64,000 bases of DNA from Bacillota bacterium (lineage in GTDB: Bacteria > Bacillota > Clostridia > Oscillospirales > Ruminococcaceae): the NCBI GenBank assembly GCA_023391875.1, contig JAEWAB010000003.1:62001-126000 (forward strand). The letters are read 5' to 3'. Positions 27,628 to 36,446 of this stretch are shown piece after piece. A program made the translations under genes and the position numbers. How positions within the stretch are numbered: position 1 is the stretch's first letter; each line of letters begins with the position of its first letter. The notes below the pieces were generated by a model. It was not told where the DNA came from, did no database searches, and saw only the letters and a program-made list of their open reading frames with translations.

Positions 27628-29175
27628 ATGCTAAAAGCAAAGAAGATTTTTAGTGTAATCCTAGCTTTATGTCTTGCGGCAACCGTTTTATTCACCGGCT
27701 GCTCCACCGCGCCGGCCGCGGCTCCCAGCGGTGCTGAGTCTGCTACCACAGACAGTTCGGCTCCTGCCGAGAGTGCTCCCAGCGGCGAAACTGTGAACCT
27801 TAATGTATGGATTTCCGGTACCCCTCAAGATCAATCCGACCGCGTTGAGCAGGCTCTGAACGCCTACCTGAAAGATACCCTTAAGACCAACATTCAGGTA
27901 AATATCGAAGAGCTCGGCTGGAATGACGACTACACCAAGAAGATAAACAACGCACTTGCTACCGGACAAGATTTTGACCTTGTATTTACCGCCAACTGGT
28001 GCGCAAACGTTCAGCAGAACGCAATGGACGGCTATTTCCTTCCCCTCTCGAACTATCTGGCACAGTACCCCGATGTCGTAAAGATTCTGGGACAGGACTT
28101 CATTGACAGCGCCAAGATTAACGGCGAGGTTTACGCCCTGCCCTGCAACAAAGAGCACTTCCATTCCTGGGGCATGCTGCTCAGAAAAGACCTTGTAGAA
28201 AAATACAAGATCGATCTGACCAAGATCAAGACCATGAAGGATCTTGAGCCTTACTTTGATCAGGTTCTCGCGGGCGAACCCGGCGTTACACCTGTTGCAA
28301 TGCAGGGTATGGATGTTCCGCAATGGAAGATTCTTGACTGGGACAATGTAAGTGATGACGATGTTCCCGGTGCTATGTATCCTTCCACCGATAACAGCAA
28401 GACCAAGATCATCAACCAGTTCACCGCTCCCGAAAGCGTTGCGGTTTACAAAGAGATGAAAGACTACCTCGCGAAGGGTTACATCAGTTCCGATGCCTCT
28501 ACCGCAGCCGCCGTATCCGACCTTTTGAAAACCGGTAAGTTCTTTGGCGCGGTACAGTCCTTAAAGCCCGGCAAGGACGGCGAGATGACCGCTTCCACCG
28601 GTATCGAGTATGTACAGGTTGATATGACCCCCTCTTACTGCACCAACCGTGAGACCACCGGTGCTATGATGGCAATCACCAAGCAGAGCAAACACCCCGA
28701 TGAGGCCATGAAGTTCCTCTCGCTGCTTTACACCGACCCGAATGTTGTGAACTACATTATCTTCGGTGAAAAGGATAAAGACTACACTGTAAACGCTGAC
28801 GGCACCATCTCCCTCGTTGAAGGCTCCGGTTATGCTTCCGGCAATGCATGGAGACTGGGCAACCAGCTTGCTAACCTCCGCTTCAGCTTTGAGAGCCCCG
28901 ACAAGTACCAGAAATGGGATGAGCTCAACAAATCTGCTCCCGCGCTCTACAGCTTAGGCTTTATGCTCAACAAGTCCGACGCCGACCTCCAGACCCTTAT
29001 CGCAAACACCAGAGCGGTTACACAGGAGTACTACAAGACGCTGCTCAGCGGCCAGGCTCCCGATGTAGACAAGATGGTTGCCGAGATGGATGCGAAGTAT
29101 AAGGCTGCAGGTGTTGACCAGCTGCTTACCGAGATGCAGAAGCAGTTCGACGCTTGGGCTGCCACCAAGAAATAA
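27628..29175 (+). CDS. Extracellular sugar-binding lipoprotein of the LplB/YtcP importer
   Basis: A 515-residue family-1 binding protein. The signal peptide ends with lipobox VLFTGCS (Cys about 26), then a Ser/Ala-rich spacer, the binding-protein fold (NLNVWISGTPQDQSDRVEQ, GQDFDLVFTANWCANVQQN, YALPCNKEHFHSWGMLLRKD) and a DUF3502-like C-terminal region (SPDKYQKWDEL to QKQFDAWAA). AGGAGG lies 7 bases before ATG 27628; the overlapping start at 27577 is rejected. Likely ligands are oligosaccharides; the exact sugar is unknown. Confidence 0.94.
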   Translation: MLKAKKIFSVILALCLAATVLFTGCSTAPAAAPSGAESATTDSSAPAESAPSGETVNLNVWISGTPQDQSDRVEQALNAYLKDTLKTNIQVNIEELGWNDDYTKKINNALATGQDFDLVFTANWCANVQQNAMDGYFLPLSNYLAQYPDVVKILGQDFIDSAKINGEVYALPCNKEHFHSWGMLLRKDLVEKYKIDLTKIKTMKDLEPYFDQVLAGEPGVTPVAMQGMDVPQWKILDWDNVSDDDVPGAMYPSTDNSKTKIINQFTAPESVAVYKEMKDYLAKGYISSDASTAAAVSDLLKTGKFFGAVQSLKPGKDGEMTASTGIEYVQVDMTPSYCTNRETTGAMMAITKQSKHPDEAMKFLSLLYTDPNVVNYIIFGEKDKDYTVNADGTISLVEGSGYASGNAWRLGNQLANLRFSFESPDKYQKWDELNKSAPALYSLGFMLNKSDADLQTLIANTRAVTQEYYKTLLSGQAPDVDKMVAEMDAKYKAAGVDQLLTEMQKQFDAWAATKK

Positions 29176-29229
29176 GCGATTACTTAACTAGCGGGTTACA
29201 TTTTTTATAGATTTTTTCTTCTTCGAGGC

Positions 29230-29261
29230 AAACGCCGCCACGGGCAACCGTGACGGCGTTT
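29230..29261 (+). terminator. Terminator of the sugar importer operon
   Basis: AAACGCCG/CGGCGTTT arms extended by a second short stem with one mismatch, followed by GTCTTTATCTTT. It also lies before the stop of the convergent yqeY gene. Confidence 0.8.
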
Positions 29262-29282
29262 GTCTTTATCTTTAAAAAAATC

Positions 29283-29732
29283 TTATGCATTCAGGTAGGT
29301 GCCCAGCAGCTCACTCACCTTGGCACCGTCGGCTTTGCCCTTTACAAGCGGCATCAGCTCGCGCATGATAACGCCCTTATCCTTGGGGGCGGGAGCAGTA
29401 ATGCCCAGCTTCGCGAGCACGCCCTCGATGGCTACGCGTATGGCCTGCCCATCCATCTGCTCGGGCAGATAGGCGCTCAGCACCTTGATTTTAAAGGCGC
29501 ACTCGTCGATAATGTCGGTTCTGTCCTTGGGCGCCGACTCCATCGTTTCCTTGGCCTGCTTAAGTTCCCTGGCTACAATCGCAAGCTCTTCCTCCGCGGT
29601 TAAATCCGCACGTTTTTTGATTACACCGTCCTTGAGCGCGGAAAGCAGGCTGGAAAGCACGTCCTTAAGCTGTGTATCCTTCTCCTTCATCGCCGCCATC
29701 ATGCGGGCTCTAACCGTATCCACCATCGGCAT
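29283..29732 (-). CDS. yqeY: GatB/YqeY domain protein
   Basis: A 149-residue helical protein with the YqeY pattern: LKDVLSSLLSALKDGVIKKR, the central SAYLPEQM motif and the C-terminal DKGVIMRELMPLVKGKADGAKVSELL. YqeY resembles the tail domain of the GatB amidotransferase subunit, which binds tRNA; the function of the free-standing protein is not established. GGAG lies 9 bases before ATG 29732. Divergent from sodA. Confidence 0.93.
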   Translation of the reverse strand: MPMVDTVRARMMAAMKEKDTQLKDVLSSLLSALKDGVIKKRADLTAEEELAIVARELKQAKETMESAPKDRTDIIDECAFKIKVLSAYLPEQMDGQAIRVAIEGVLAKLGITAPAPKDKGVIMRELMPLVKGKADGAKVSELLGTYLNA

Positions 29733-29884
29733 GGTTCATCACTCCATCTTTTTTATACTGTTCATATTTAGCTGAACTCTCTGGTATCCATCTTACTACA
29801 AACTAAAGGGCGATACAACCCAGAATCTTCTGCACAAAAAGCTAAAACACAGGTTTCCAGCGTTTAACATGCATGTCTTAAAAA

Positions 29885-29901
29885 AACAGTAATATACTGT
29901 T
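29885..29901 (+). promoter_or_regulatory. 17-base palindrome upstream of the superoxide dismutase gene
   Basis: AACAGTA-ATA-TACTGTT has exact 7-base arms and ends 18 bases before the start codon, overlapping where a -10/+1 region is expected. A candidate repressor site; the regulator is unknown. Confidence 0.45.
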
Positions 29902-29919
29902 ATGAAAGGACTGGTGATC

Positions 29920-30558
29920 ATGAACAATCATTATCCGTTTGAGCTGGTACCCCTGCCCTATGATTACGACGCGCTGGAACCTTATATTGATACGGAAACG
30001 ATGGAGTTTCACCACGATAAGCACTTGAAGACCTATGTGGATAACCTAAACGCCGCGCTTGCAACCTGCCCCACCTTGCAGAACATGTCGCTGGAAGCGC
30101 TTATCTCGTGCAGCGACCGGCTGCCCGACGGGATTCGTGAAAAGATTAAGAACAACGCCGGCGGGGTGTACAACCACAACCTGTTTTTCAGCTTGATGGC
30201 GCCTCCGACAAAGCAGCCGCTCTCCGGCAGCCTGATGGATGCCATTGTGCGCAGCTTCGGATCCTTTGAGGAATTCAAAAGCCGCTTTAAGGCAAGTGCG
30301 CTTGCCCGCTTCGGCTCGGGCTACGCCTGGCTCGCCGCACGCCCAAGCGGTAGGCTGACCATCGTAAGCACCGCCAATCAGGATGTCGTCACCGTTTTAG
30401 GATTATGCCCCATCCTGCTGGTGGACGTTTGGGAGCACGCTTACTACTTAAAATACCAAAACCGCCGCGCAGAGTACCTCGACAACTGGTTTAATGTGGT
30501 CAACTGGCCCATGGCGCAGCAGAATTACATAGCGTGTACCGGCAAAAACTATGGTTGA
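29920..30558 (+). CDS. sodA: Superoxide dismutase, Fe/Mn family
   Basis: The 212 residues match the Fe/Mn SOD family, which dismutates superoxide to oxygen and peroxide. The metal ligands are visible: His in EFHHDKHLKTYVDN, His in GVYNHNLFF and the Asp/His pair in DVWEHAYYLKY. The opening FELVPLPYDYDALEPYID is standard. Metal preference (Fe, Mn or either) cannot be read reliably. ATG 29920 with AAAGGA about 10 bases upstream. Confidence 0.95.
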   Translation: MNNHYPFELVPLPYDYDALEPYIDTETMEFHHDKHLKTYVDNLNAALATCPTLQNMSLEALISCSDRLPDGIREKIKNNAGGVYNHNLFFSLMAPPTKQPLSGSLMDAIVRSFGSFEEFKSRFKASALARFGSGYAWLAARPSGRLTIVSTANQDVVTVLGLCPILLVDVWEHAYYLKYQNRRAEYLDNWFNVVNWPMAQQNYIACTGKNYG

Positions 30559-30637
30559 CAATAAGGTAAAGCTATTGTAGGCTAAAGCCAAGGATTTTAT
30601 GGCCGCCCTTATAAGGCGGCAGAAAAGGACGGATAAT

Positions 30638-30922
30638 ATGGAGTTTTTATATGAAGATAACCGCATCTATTTAAACGATGAGAGCGGCAGGATGATTGCG
30701 GAGGTCACCTTCCCCGCCGTTTCTGCAAACGTTGTGAATATCAACCACACCTTTGTGGATGATTCCCTGCGCGGCAAGGGCATTGCAGGCATGCTGTTAA
30801 AGGCCTGCGCCGATAAGCTGAGAAGCGAGGGCAAGCGCGCTTTCCCCAGCTGCTCCTACGCCGTAGGCTGGTTTGAGAAGAACAAGGAGTACAGCGACGT
30901 GTACACCGCAAGTGTTGAATAA
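30638..30922 (+). CDS. Small GNAT-like acetyltransferase (YjdJ/NATD1 type)
   Basis: A 94-residue protein of the minimal GNAT group. It has the CoA-binding core VDDSLRGKGIAGMLLKACADKL (about residues 41-62) and the conserved end AFPSCSYAVGWFEKN. Family members are about 90-100 residues and their substrates are unknown. Start at ATG 30638 (AAGGACGG upstream). It follows sodA by 79 bases and has its own terminator. Confidence 0.88.
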   Translation: MEFLYEDNRIYLNDESGRMIAEVTFPAVSANVVNINHTFVDDSLRGKGIAGMLLKACADKLRSEGKRAFPSCSYAVGWFEKNKEYSDVYTASVE

Positions 30923-30936
30923 AGGATAAAGTGCAG

Positions 30937-30968
30937 CGGCAGGGCAACGGGTTTGCTTCTGCCGCTTT
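30937..30968 (+). terminator. Terminator of the small acetyltransferase gene
   Basis: AGCGGCAG (30937-30944) and CTGCCGCT (30961-30968), followed by TTGTTTTACTT, 15 bases after the stop. Confidence 0.75.
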
Positions 30969-31084
30969 GTTTTACTTCACATATTCAGTCTGAGGGCGGG
31001 AAGGTAACGGTAAACAGTAACCAAAATGGGGGCTTGGCCGTTATCCTATGATGATCTGCCCGACTTTCCTCTTCACCCATTGTA

Positions 31085-31936
31085 TTAAAAATTGATGTTG
31101 TCCGGGTCTGGGCCGATGCGCCCGATTCCCTTGAGGGCATCGAGTTTATCCATATCCTCTTTCTGTAGCTCAAACCCGAATACATCGGCGTTTTGCAGGA
31201 TATGCTCTTTGCCCGACGCCTTGGGCAGCGGGATGATTCCCTTCTGTACAAACCAGCGTACGGCTATCTGCGAAACCGACCTGCCATACTTCTCGGCAAG
31301 CTCGCGCACAAGCGGCAGCTGAAAGATGCGTCCCTGCATCAGCGGGCTCCACGCCTCGATAAGGATGTTGCTGTTTTTGCAGAACTCCACGACCTCCTGC
31401 TGGGTGTACTCGGGGTGCAGCTCGATCTGGTTAACCATGGGCTTTACCTCGCTGCCCTCCAGGATCTCCTGAAGGTGGTGCACCATAAAGTTGCTCACCC
31501 CGATGGCCTTTACCCTGCCCTCGCGGTACAGCTTTTCAAACGCCCGCCACGTTTCGCGGTTCAGCTGGATATAATCGGTCTTTTGGTTGACGGGTACCGG
31601 CCAATGGATGAGGTAGAGGTCGAGATACTCCATATCGAGGCGTTTTAAGCTCATATCGAACGCGCGCAGGGCATTGTCGTAGCCGTGATCGCTGTTCCAC
31701 AGCTTGCTGGTGATAAAGAGCTGTTCGCGCGGCACCCCGCTTTCGCGCACGGCCTTGCCCACGCTCTCTTCGTTTTCGTAGGCCGATGCGGTATCGATAT
31801 GTCGGTAGCCGCACGCGATGGCCTCTTTGACGATGGTCGTCGCCGCCTCGCCGTTTGGTATCTGCCATGTGCCAAAGCCGATGCAGGGTATCTTTACCCC
31901 GTTGTGCAGCGTATAGCAGTCGTTTAATCCTGTCAT
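31085..31936 (-). CDS. Aldo/keto reductase
   Basis: A 283-residue NADPH-type TIM-barrel reductase. The catalytic tetrad is present: Asp and Tyr in HIDTASAYENEE, Lys in TSKLWN and His in YLIHWPVP. The family signature IGVSNFMVHHLQEIL and the cofactor end IPLPKASGKEHI follow. It reduces aldehydes, ketones or sugars; many Firmicutes homologues act on 2,5-diketogluconate or methylglyoxal, but specificity is unknown. ATG 31936 has AGGAGG 8 bases upstream. Confidence 0.93.
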   Translation of the reverse strand: MTGLNDCYTLHNGVKIPCIGFGTWQIPNGEAATTIVKEAIACGYRHIDTASAYENEESVGKAVRESGVPREQLFITSKLWNSDHGYDNALRAFDMSLKRLDMEYLDLYLIHWPVPVNQKTDYIQLNRETWRAFEKLYREGRVKAIGVSNFMVHHLQEILEGSEVKPMVNQIELHPEYTQQEVVEFCKNSNILIEAWSPLMQGRIFQLPLVRELAEKYGRSVSQIAVRWFVQKGIIPLPKASGKEHILQNADVFGFELQKEDMDKLDALKGIGRIGPDPDNINF

Positions 31937-32062
31937 GAATCGTTCCTCCTCACAGGTCTCCAATGTGTTTTAGGGTTTATGGTTTTATTATTTCTTGGCA
32001 ACCGCTCTATTAAGCATCAGATTTTAATTTAATGCAGAATAACAGCTGGATGCGGCAGCAAA

Positions 32063-32098
32063 AAGCGTATAGTCAGGAGGTTACCCGACTATACGCTT
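32063..32098 (-). terminator. Terminator of the propeller-SBP/permease/MFP operon
   Basis: Exact 12-base arms (32063-32074, 32087-32098) followed on the minus strand by TTTTTGC; 32 bases beyond the last gene of the unusual operon. Confidence 0.85.
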
Positions 32099-32129
32099 AA
32101 TCATTATACCGAAATATTTCAGCCATACA

Positions 32130-33131
32130 TTACCGTTTGTAATATCCCGTTAAGTTTTTCCCGATGGATACCGTCACCAGCAGCAGCCCCGCACAGTTGA
32201 GCCCCTGCTTAAACAGCAGCCACTTCGCTAAAACATCCTTAAACAGGGCGGGGAGGGTAAACCATTCCTCGATGCGCTCGCCGAGGGTGTGCCACAGCTT
32301 GCCCCAGAAGGCAAAGTCGCTCCAGCGGGTGGGAATCAGCCATCCGGGCAGCGCCGACAGCCCCAGCGGCAGCAAAACCGCCGCCGCGAACAGTAAAGCG
32401 AGCATCATCCAGCGTCTTTTACTCGGCGGGCAGGCAAAAACCAACCGCCCGAGCAGGCCAAGCGCCAGCGCTACCACCGCCGCCCAGCAGGCCGCTTGCA
32501 TAAGAAAGTTCATTGAGCCTGCGTAAACCATATGTTCCGGCGGGGGCAGCCCCGCCTCGGCGCAAAAGTTCCCGGCGGCCTGCCTTTTGTCGCTGCCCTG
32601 CAAGGGGGTTAGCTCCACACAGGTATAGCCCGCGTCCGCCCCGCCGGTTGCATAGAGAATCGCCTCTTCGCCCTCAAAGACGCCCCGCACCAGCAGCTTG
32701 CGCTTATTAAACTCCACCGCTTTGCCCAGTACGTCGGTGCTCCCCCACAGCTGCCACGCAAGCTGGACCGATACCGCGCAGCCGTATTCGTCATATACCC
32801 CCGGCCAGCCGCCCCGCGTAAACCTTGCGGGCAAGACCAGCGCACCCTCGCCAAGCCCGACGCAGATTCGCGCAGCTACCTGTGCATAGGGTGTTATTAC
32901 CTCCCCGCCGTTCTTTTCAAGCCAGAAGGCGGGGTAACTGCCGAAGGTGTTCTTTTTGTCGGCGGCATAGTCAAGGGCTTGCTCCACCTGCGTTTCAGTA
33001 AGCGGCTGCGTATACCGCAGGCTGACGGGCGCCGGGTAGATTTTGTAAAACTCCGCGGCGTTATAAAACCCCATAAGCAGCAGTACCGACAACAGGATTA
33101 CCTTCCATAGTCTACGAACCACTCTTGTCAT
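32130..33131 (-). CDS. MacB-core-like membrane protein, unknown role
   Basis: A 333-residue protein with a membrane helix at residues 8-24, an external domain (about 30-205), then three or four helices (from about 208 on). The external domain recalls the periplasmic core of MacB-type exporters (VSVQLAWQLWGSTDVLGKAVEFNKRKLLVRGVFEG). It lacks a recognisable FtsX permease domain and there is no linked ATPase. Its start overlaps the MFP gene stop by 4 bases (ATGA), so translation is coupled and the two probably form a complex. Export, signalling or envelope sensing are all possible; I cannot choose. Confidence 0.7.
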   Translation of the reverse strand: MTRVVRRLWKVILLSVLLLMGFYNAAEFYKIYPAPVSLRYTQPLTETQVEQALDYAADKKNTFGSYPAFWLEKNGGEVITPYAQVAARICVGLGEGALVLPARFTRGGWPGVYDEYGCAVSVQLAWQLWGSTDVLGKAVEFNKRKLLVRGVFEGEEAILYATGGADAGYTCVELTPLQGSDKRQAAGNFCAEAGLPPPEHMVYAGSMNFLMQAACWAAVVALALGLLGRLVFACPPSKRRWMMLALLFAAAVLLPLGLSALPGWLIPTRWSDFAFWGKLWHTLGERIEEWFTLPALFKDVLAKWLLFKQGLNCAGLLLVTVSIGKNLTGYYKR

Positions 33132-34606
33132 GGCTCTACCCTTACCCGGTCGCCGTCGTCCACCGGCCTTGAGCTCGATTTTACAACCACACTTTGCTCA
33201 AACAGCGCGCCGGTTACGGCTATCTGATTTTCGTCTGCTTCTTCCACTGTCACCGGAACCCTGTACAGCACATTCTGCAGGCCCAAGACGGTATTCTGCT
33301 CCTCCACCACCAGCACATAGTCTCCCCCGCTGCTGCTGTGCACGGCGGAGATGGGTAAGCAGAGCGAGTACTGTGTGCGGCTTAGCTCCAGCTCGGCGCG
33401 CGCCTGCTGCCCGTCCTTCCAGTTGCCTTCCGGCAGCTTCACGGCGGCAGTCATTGAGCCGTCGTCGCCTTTGGCGGTGAGCGACAGGATCGCCGCCTGC
33501 TCCTCGGTGCGGTCCTGCGTAACGGTAACGGTGTCGCCCACCGTCACCTGCTGTGCCTGCTCTTCAGTAAGCGTGAATTCCAGCTGGTACGCAACTGTAT
33601 CATCGGCGATATAAAAGACCGGAGTTTCGGCGGTTTTCTGCCCTTCGGCCATGTTCAGTTCACGCAGCACCCCCGCCTTGGGTGCGCTGCACACCCCCTC
33701 GCTCTTTTGGAGTGCCTCCAGCTTTGCGATGCGCTCCTGCTTTTCCTTGATGTCCAGCGTGAGCAGCTTGGCCTCAACCGCGTTCGCGGCGTCCTGCTGC
33801 TGCGCCTGCTCCTCGGCTCTCTGCGCCGCCGCAAGCGCCTCCTCGTAGGTATTCTCCGCGCTGGTTACGCCGCGGTCTGCCGCGGTAATCTGTGCATCCG
33901 CATTCTCGTCGACGGTATAGAAGGCCTCCTTGGCTGTATCGAAGGCCGCTTGTGCCTCTTCCACCTGTTTCTGCGCATCTGCCAGTTCCTCCTCGGTGAC
34001 ATCGGGCTTCTTCTCTACCTCGCTCAGGTGCCATTTCGCGTTGCTCAACGCGTCTCTTGCATCGAGGTAGGCATCTTTTGCCTCATCCACCACATCGTCG
34101 TTTTGCTCCACCGCTTCGTCAAGGTCTTCCCGCGCCCAGTCAAGCGCCTGCCGTGCCTGCTTAAGCGCCGAACGGTCGGTATCGCTTTGCTTGGTAAGCT
34201 GCCCTGCCTGCAGCTGCAGCTTTTGCAGCGCCACCCTTTCACGGTCAAGCTCCTGTGTGATCTCATCGATATCCAGCCGCGCGATTACGTCGCCTTCCTT
34301 TACCGTCTGCCCTGCCGAAACCAGTACCTCCTGCACGGTAAAGCCCGAGAGTACCTGCTGCGCTTCGCCCTTGCCGCCCTGCACCAGGCCCTCCTGTTCG
34401 ATACGCTGTACGATCTCGCTGCGCACAGGGCTTACGGTCTCTATTACCGGCATATTGGCGGCGGCAGTACCGCGTGCCACCAGCGTAAGCGCCAGCATCA
34501 GCGCAAAGAAAAGAGCGGCGTTGGCGAGCGCCCTTTTCTGCCCGCCATCCTGAAAACGCGGCAGGCGGGCCTTCAGCGCCGCGGCGGCGGTTTGTAATCT
34601 GTTCAT
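33128..34606 (-). CDS. HlyD/MFP-family periplasmic adaptor-like protein
   Basis: A 492-residue membrane-fusion protein. N-terminal helix at about 26-48, a biotinyl-lipoyl half-motif (SGFTVQEVLVSAGQTVKEGDVIARLD), then an exceptionally long coiled coil (about 115-305, rich in E/A/K/Q), the second lipoyl half (SAPKAGVLRELNMAEGQ) and beta-barrel domains to the C-terminus. In Gram-positives such adaptors usually assist MacAB-type exporters. Here it lies downstream of sugar permeases and is translationally coupled to a MacB-core-like protein. A 95-base gap without a clear terminator separates it from the permease gene. Confidence 0.88.
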   Translation of the reverse strand: MNRLQTAAAALKARLPRFQDGGQKRALANAALFFALMLALTLVARGTAAANMPVIETVSPVRSEIVQRIEQEGLVQGGKGEAQQVLSGFTVQEVLVSAGQTVKEGDVIARLDIDEITQELDRERVALQKLQLQAGQLTKQSDTDRSALKQARQALDWAREDLDEAVEQNDDVVDEAKDAYLDARDALSNAKWHLSEVEKKPDVTEEELADAQKQVEEAQAAFDTAKEAFYTVDENADAQITAADRGVTSAENTYEEALAAAQRAEEQAQQQDAANAVEAKLLTLDIKEKQERIAKLEALQKSEGVCSAPKAGVLRELNMAEGQKTAETPVFYIADDTVAYQLEFTLTEEQAQQVTVGDTVTVTQDRTEEQAAILSLTAKGDDGSMTAAVKLPEGNWKDGQQARAELELSRTQYSLCLPISAVHSSSGGDYVLVVEEQNTVLGLQNVLYRVPVTVEEADENQIAVTGALFEQSVVVKSSSRPVDDGDRVRVEP

Positions 34607-34701
34607 GCTTCAATCAGCCTTTCCGAACCTTTACGGTAAGTAATAATACAAAGGCATTCTATTCTAAGTAATTAAATTTGCATGGTACCGTATAGCGTCG
34701 A

Positions 34702-35556
34702 TTATTCCTTTAAGCCGCTTGCCTGAATGCCCAGCTCCAAGTACTTTTGCCCAAACAAAAAGATGAGCACCGTGGGTGCCAGCATAACCAGACTGGATGC
34801 CAAGGCAAGCCCCACCTTCTCGGACACAATCTGCGGCAGGTATAAGGAAAGCGGCCAGTTTGCGCGGTTTTTTAAGAAGGTCATCGGCTGCTCAATGGCG
34901 TTCCACGCCTCCAAAAAGCCCAGCACCAGCGCGGAAAGGATGCCCGGTACCCCCAGCGGCAGCCCGACGCGTATAAAGGTCTGTAGCGCCCCCGCCCCGT
35001 CGAGCGAGGCCGCCTCCAGCACCGCGTAGGGGACGGCGTCAAACCCCTTTGCCATGATGAACACGGGAAAGGTGGAGAATACCCCGGGCAGGATCACCGC
35101 CCACATGGTATCCATCAGCCCCAAGGTATCGGCGACGAGATAGCTCGGCACCATCATAACCTGAAACGGCATGAGCATGAGCACGGTGTAAAGGGCGAAC
35201 AGCGCCCCGCGCCCCCGAAACCGCAGGCGGGAAAACGCCCACGCCGCGGGCGCGCCCATCAGAAACTGCCCCAATACCTGCGGGAATACCAGCTTGCAGG
35301 TGTTCCAAAACATGGTGAAGAACTGCGGGGTATCGAGCAGCAGCTCAACCAGCGGCTGCAAGGTTGGGTAACTGGGTAAAAGCGGCCAGAGCGACAGCCC
35401 GTCCCGCATACCGAGCACCGGCCCGAGGGTGGCCTTCAGTTCATCAAGCGGCATCAATGTACCGGTAAACATAAACCACAGCGGCCACCACACCGGCAGT
35501 GCCGCCAAAACCAGCAGCGCACAGACAAGCAGACGGCCTTTGCGATTGCTCCTCAC
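34702..35556 (-). CDS. Carbohydrate ABC transporter permease, MalG type
   Basis: A 284-residue permease with about six helices, the EAA motif AVLEAASLDGAGALQTFIRVGLPL and the family-typical MPFQVMMVPSYLVADTLGLMDT. Start is GTG 35556, which overlaps the upstream TGA stop by 4 bases and has AAAGGAG 10 bases upstream; the longer ATG start at 35586 lies inside the upstream gene. Pairs with the MalF-type permease. Confidence 0.92.
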   Translation of the reverse strand: MRSNRKGRLLVCALLVLAALPVWWPLWFMFTGTLMPLDELKATLGPVLGMRDGLSLWPLLPSYPTLQPLVELLLDTPQFFTMFWNTCKLVFPQVLGQFLMGAPAAWAFSRLRFRGRGALFALYTVLMLMPFQVMMVPSYLVADTLGLMDTMWAVILPGVFSTFPVFIMAKGFDAVPYAVLEAASLDGAGALQTFIRVGLPLGVPGILSALVLGFLEAWNAIEQPMTFLKNRANWPLSLYLPQIVSEKVGLALASSLVMLAPTVLIFLFGQKYLELGIQASGLKE

Positions 35557-36446
35557 AGCGTGTCGTCTCCTTTCCACATGCGCCATAACAGCAGCATCAG
35601 CCCCAGCAGCGCCGCGGCCACCAGCACCGCGGCGGCGCTCAGGCGGCCAAGCTCAAGGTCTAAAAACCAGTTGTTGAACAGATGCTGTAAGAGGTAGATG
35701 CTTTTGTGCGGGTAGCCGCCCGCCACAAGGTACGCCTCGCGGAACACCTTGAAGGAGTTGAGCAGGCTGAGCACCGCAGTGAGCAGCAGCGTTGGGAACA
35801 GCCCCGGCAGGGTGATGTACACAAACTGCTGCAGCCTGCCCGCGCCATCCACCGCCGCCGCCTCGTACAGCTGGTCGGCAATGCCGTCAAGACCCGCCAG
35901 CCACAGGATCATGGTGTAGCCACCGTTCTTCCATAGGTAGGTGACGATAAGTACCCAAAAGGCGGCGTTGGTACCCATAAAATCGACTGCCTGCCCGCCC
36001 ATGGCGGTTAGTACGCTGTTGATCAGCCCCTGTTTATGAAACAGCGCCTGCCACAGCAGCACGATACTGGCCACCGGCACCGCCATGGGGATGAGAAAGC
36101 TGGTTTTAAACACCCTGCCGTGCGGGCGCACAAACCGCACCAAAATGGCCAGCGTGAGGCTTATAATCAGCAGAAGCGGGATGCAGAAGGATACAAAACG
36201 GGCCGTATTGCTTGCCGCCTGCTGAAAGGCGGAATTGGTGATAACGCCCGCGAAGTTTTGCATGCCCACAAAACGGCTGCCCGTATCGTTGTAGAGGCTG
36301 CGGCGTACCATATCGGCAAAAGGGATGAGTACAAAGATGCTTAAGCCTATTAAACTGGGGGCCAGAAACAGCATTGCTGCTCTGGCCTGTATCTTTGAAC
36401 CCGGTTGTATGTGAATAGGTTTGATGTTGTTACTGCTTTTCAGCAA
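35553..36446 (-). CDS. Sugar ABC transporter permease, MalF type
   Basis: A 297-residue permease: N-terminal MLFLAPSLIGLSIFVLIPFADMV, about six helices and the EAA motif QLYEAAAVDGAGRLQQFVYITLPGL. TTG start at 36446 with GGAG 7 bases upstream, located inside the end of the propeller-SBP gene (17-base overlap). This tight overlap argues that the binding lipoprotein, MalF and MalG proteins are made together as one transporter. No ATPase gene is nearby. Confidence 0.92.
   Translation of the reverse strand: MLKSSNNIKPIHIQPGSKIQARAAMLFLAPSLIGLSIFVLIPFADMVRRSLYNDTGSRFVGMQNFAGVITNSAFQQAASNTARFVSFCIPLLLIISLTLAILVRFVRPHGRVFKTSFLIPMAVPVASIVLLWQALFHKQGLINSVLTAMGGQAVDFMGTNAAFWVLIVTYLWKNGGYTMILWLAGLDGIADQLYEAAAVDGAGRLQQFVYITLPGLFPTLLLTAVLSLLNSFKVFREAYLVAGGYPHKSIYLLQHLFNNWFLDLELGRLSAAAVLVAAALLGLMLLLWRMWKGDDTL

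Noticed and set aside
33707..34597. 296-codon plus-strand frame opposite the MFP gene
   Set aside because: Leu/Arg-rich mirror of the coiled-coil coding repeats, no start signals.
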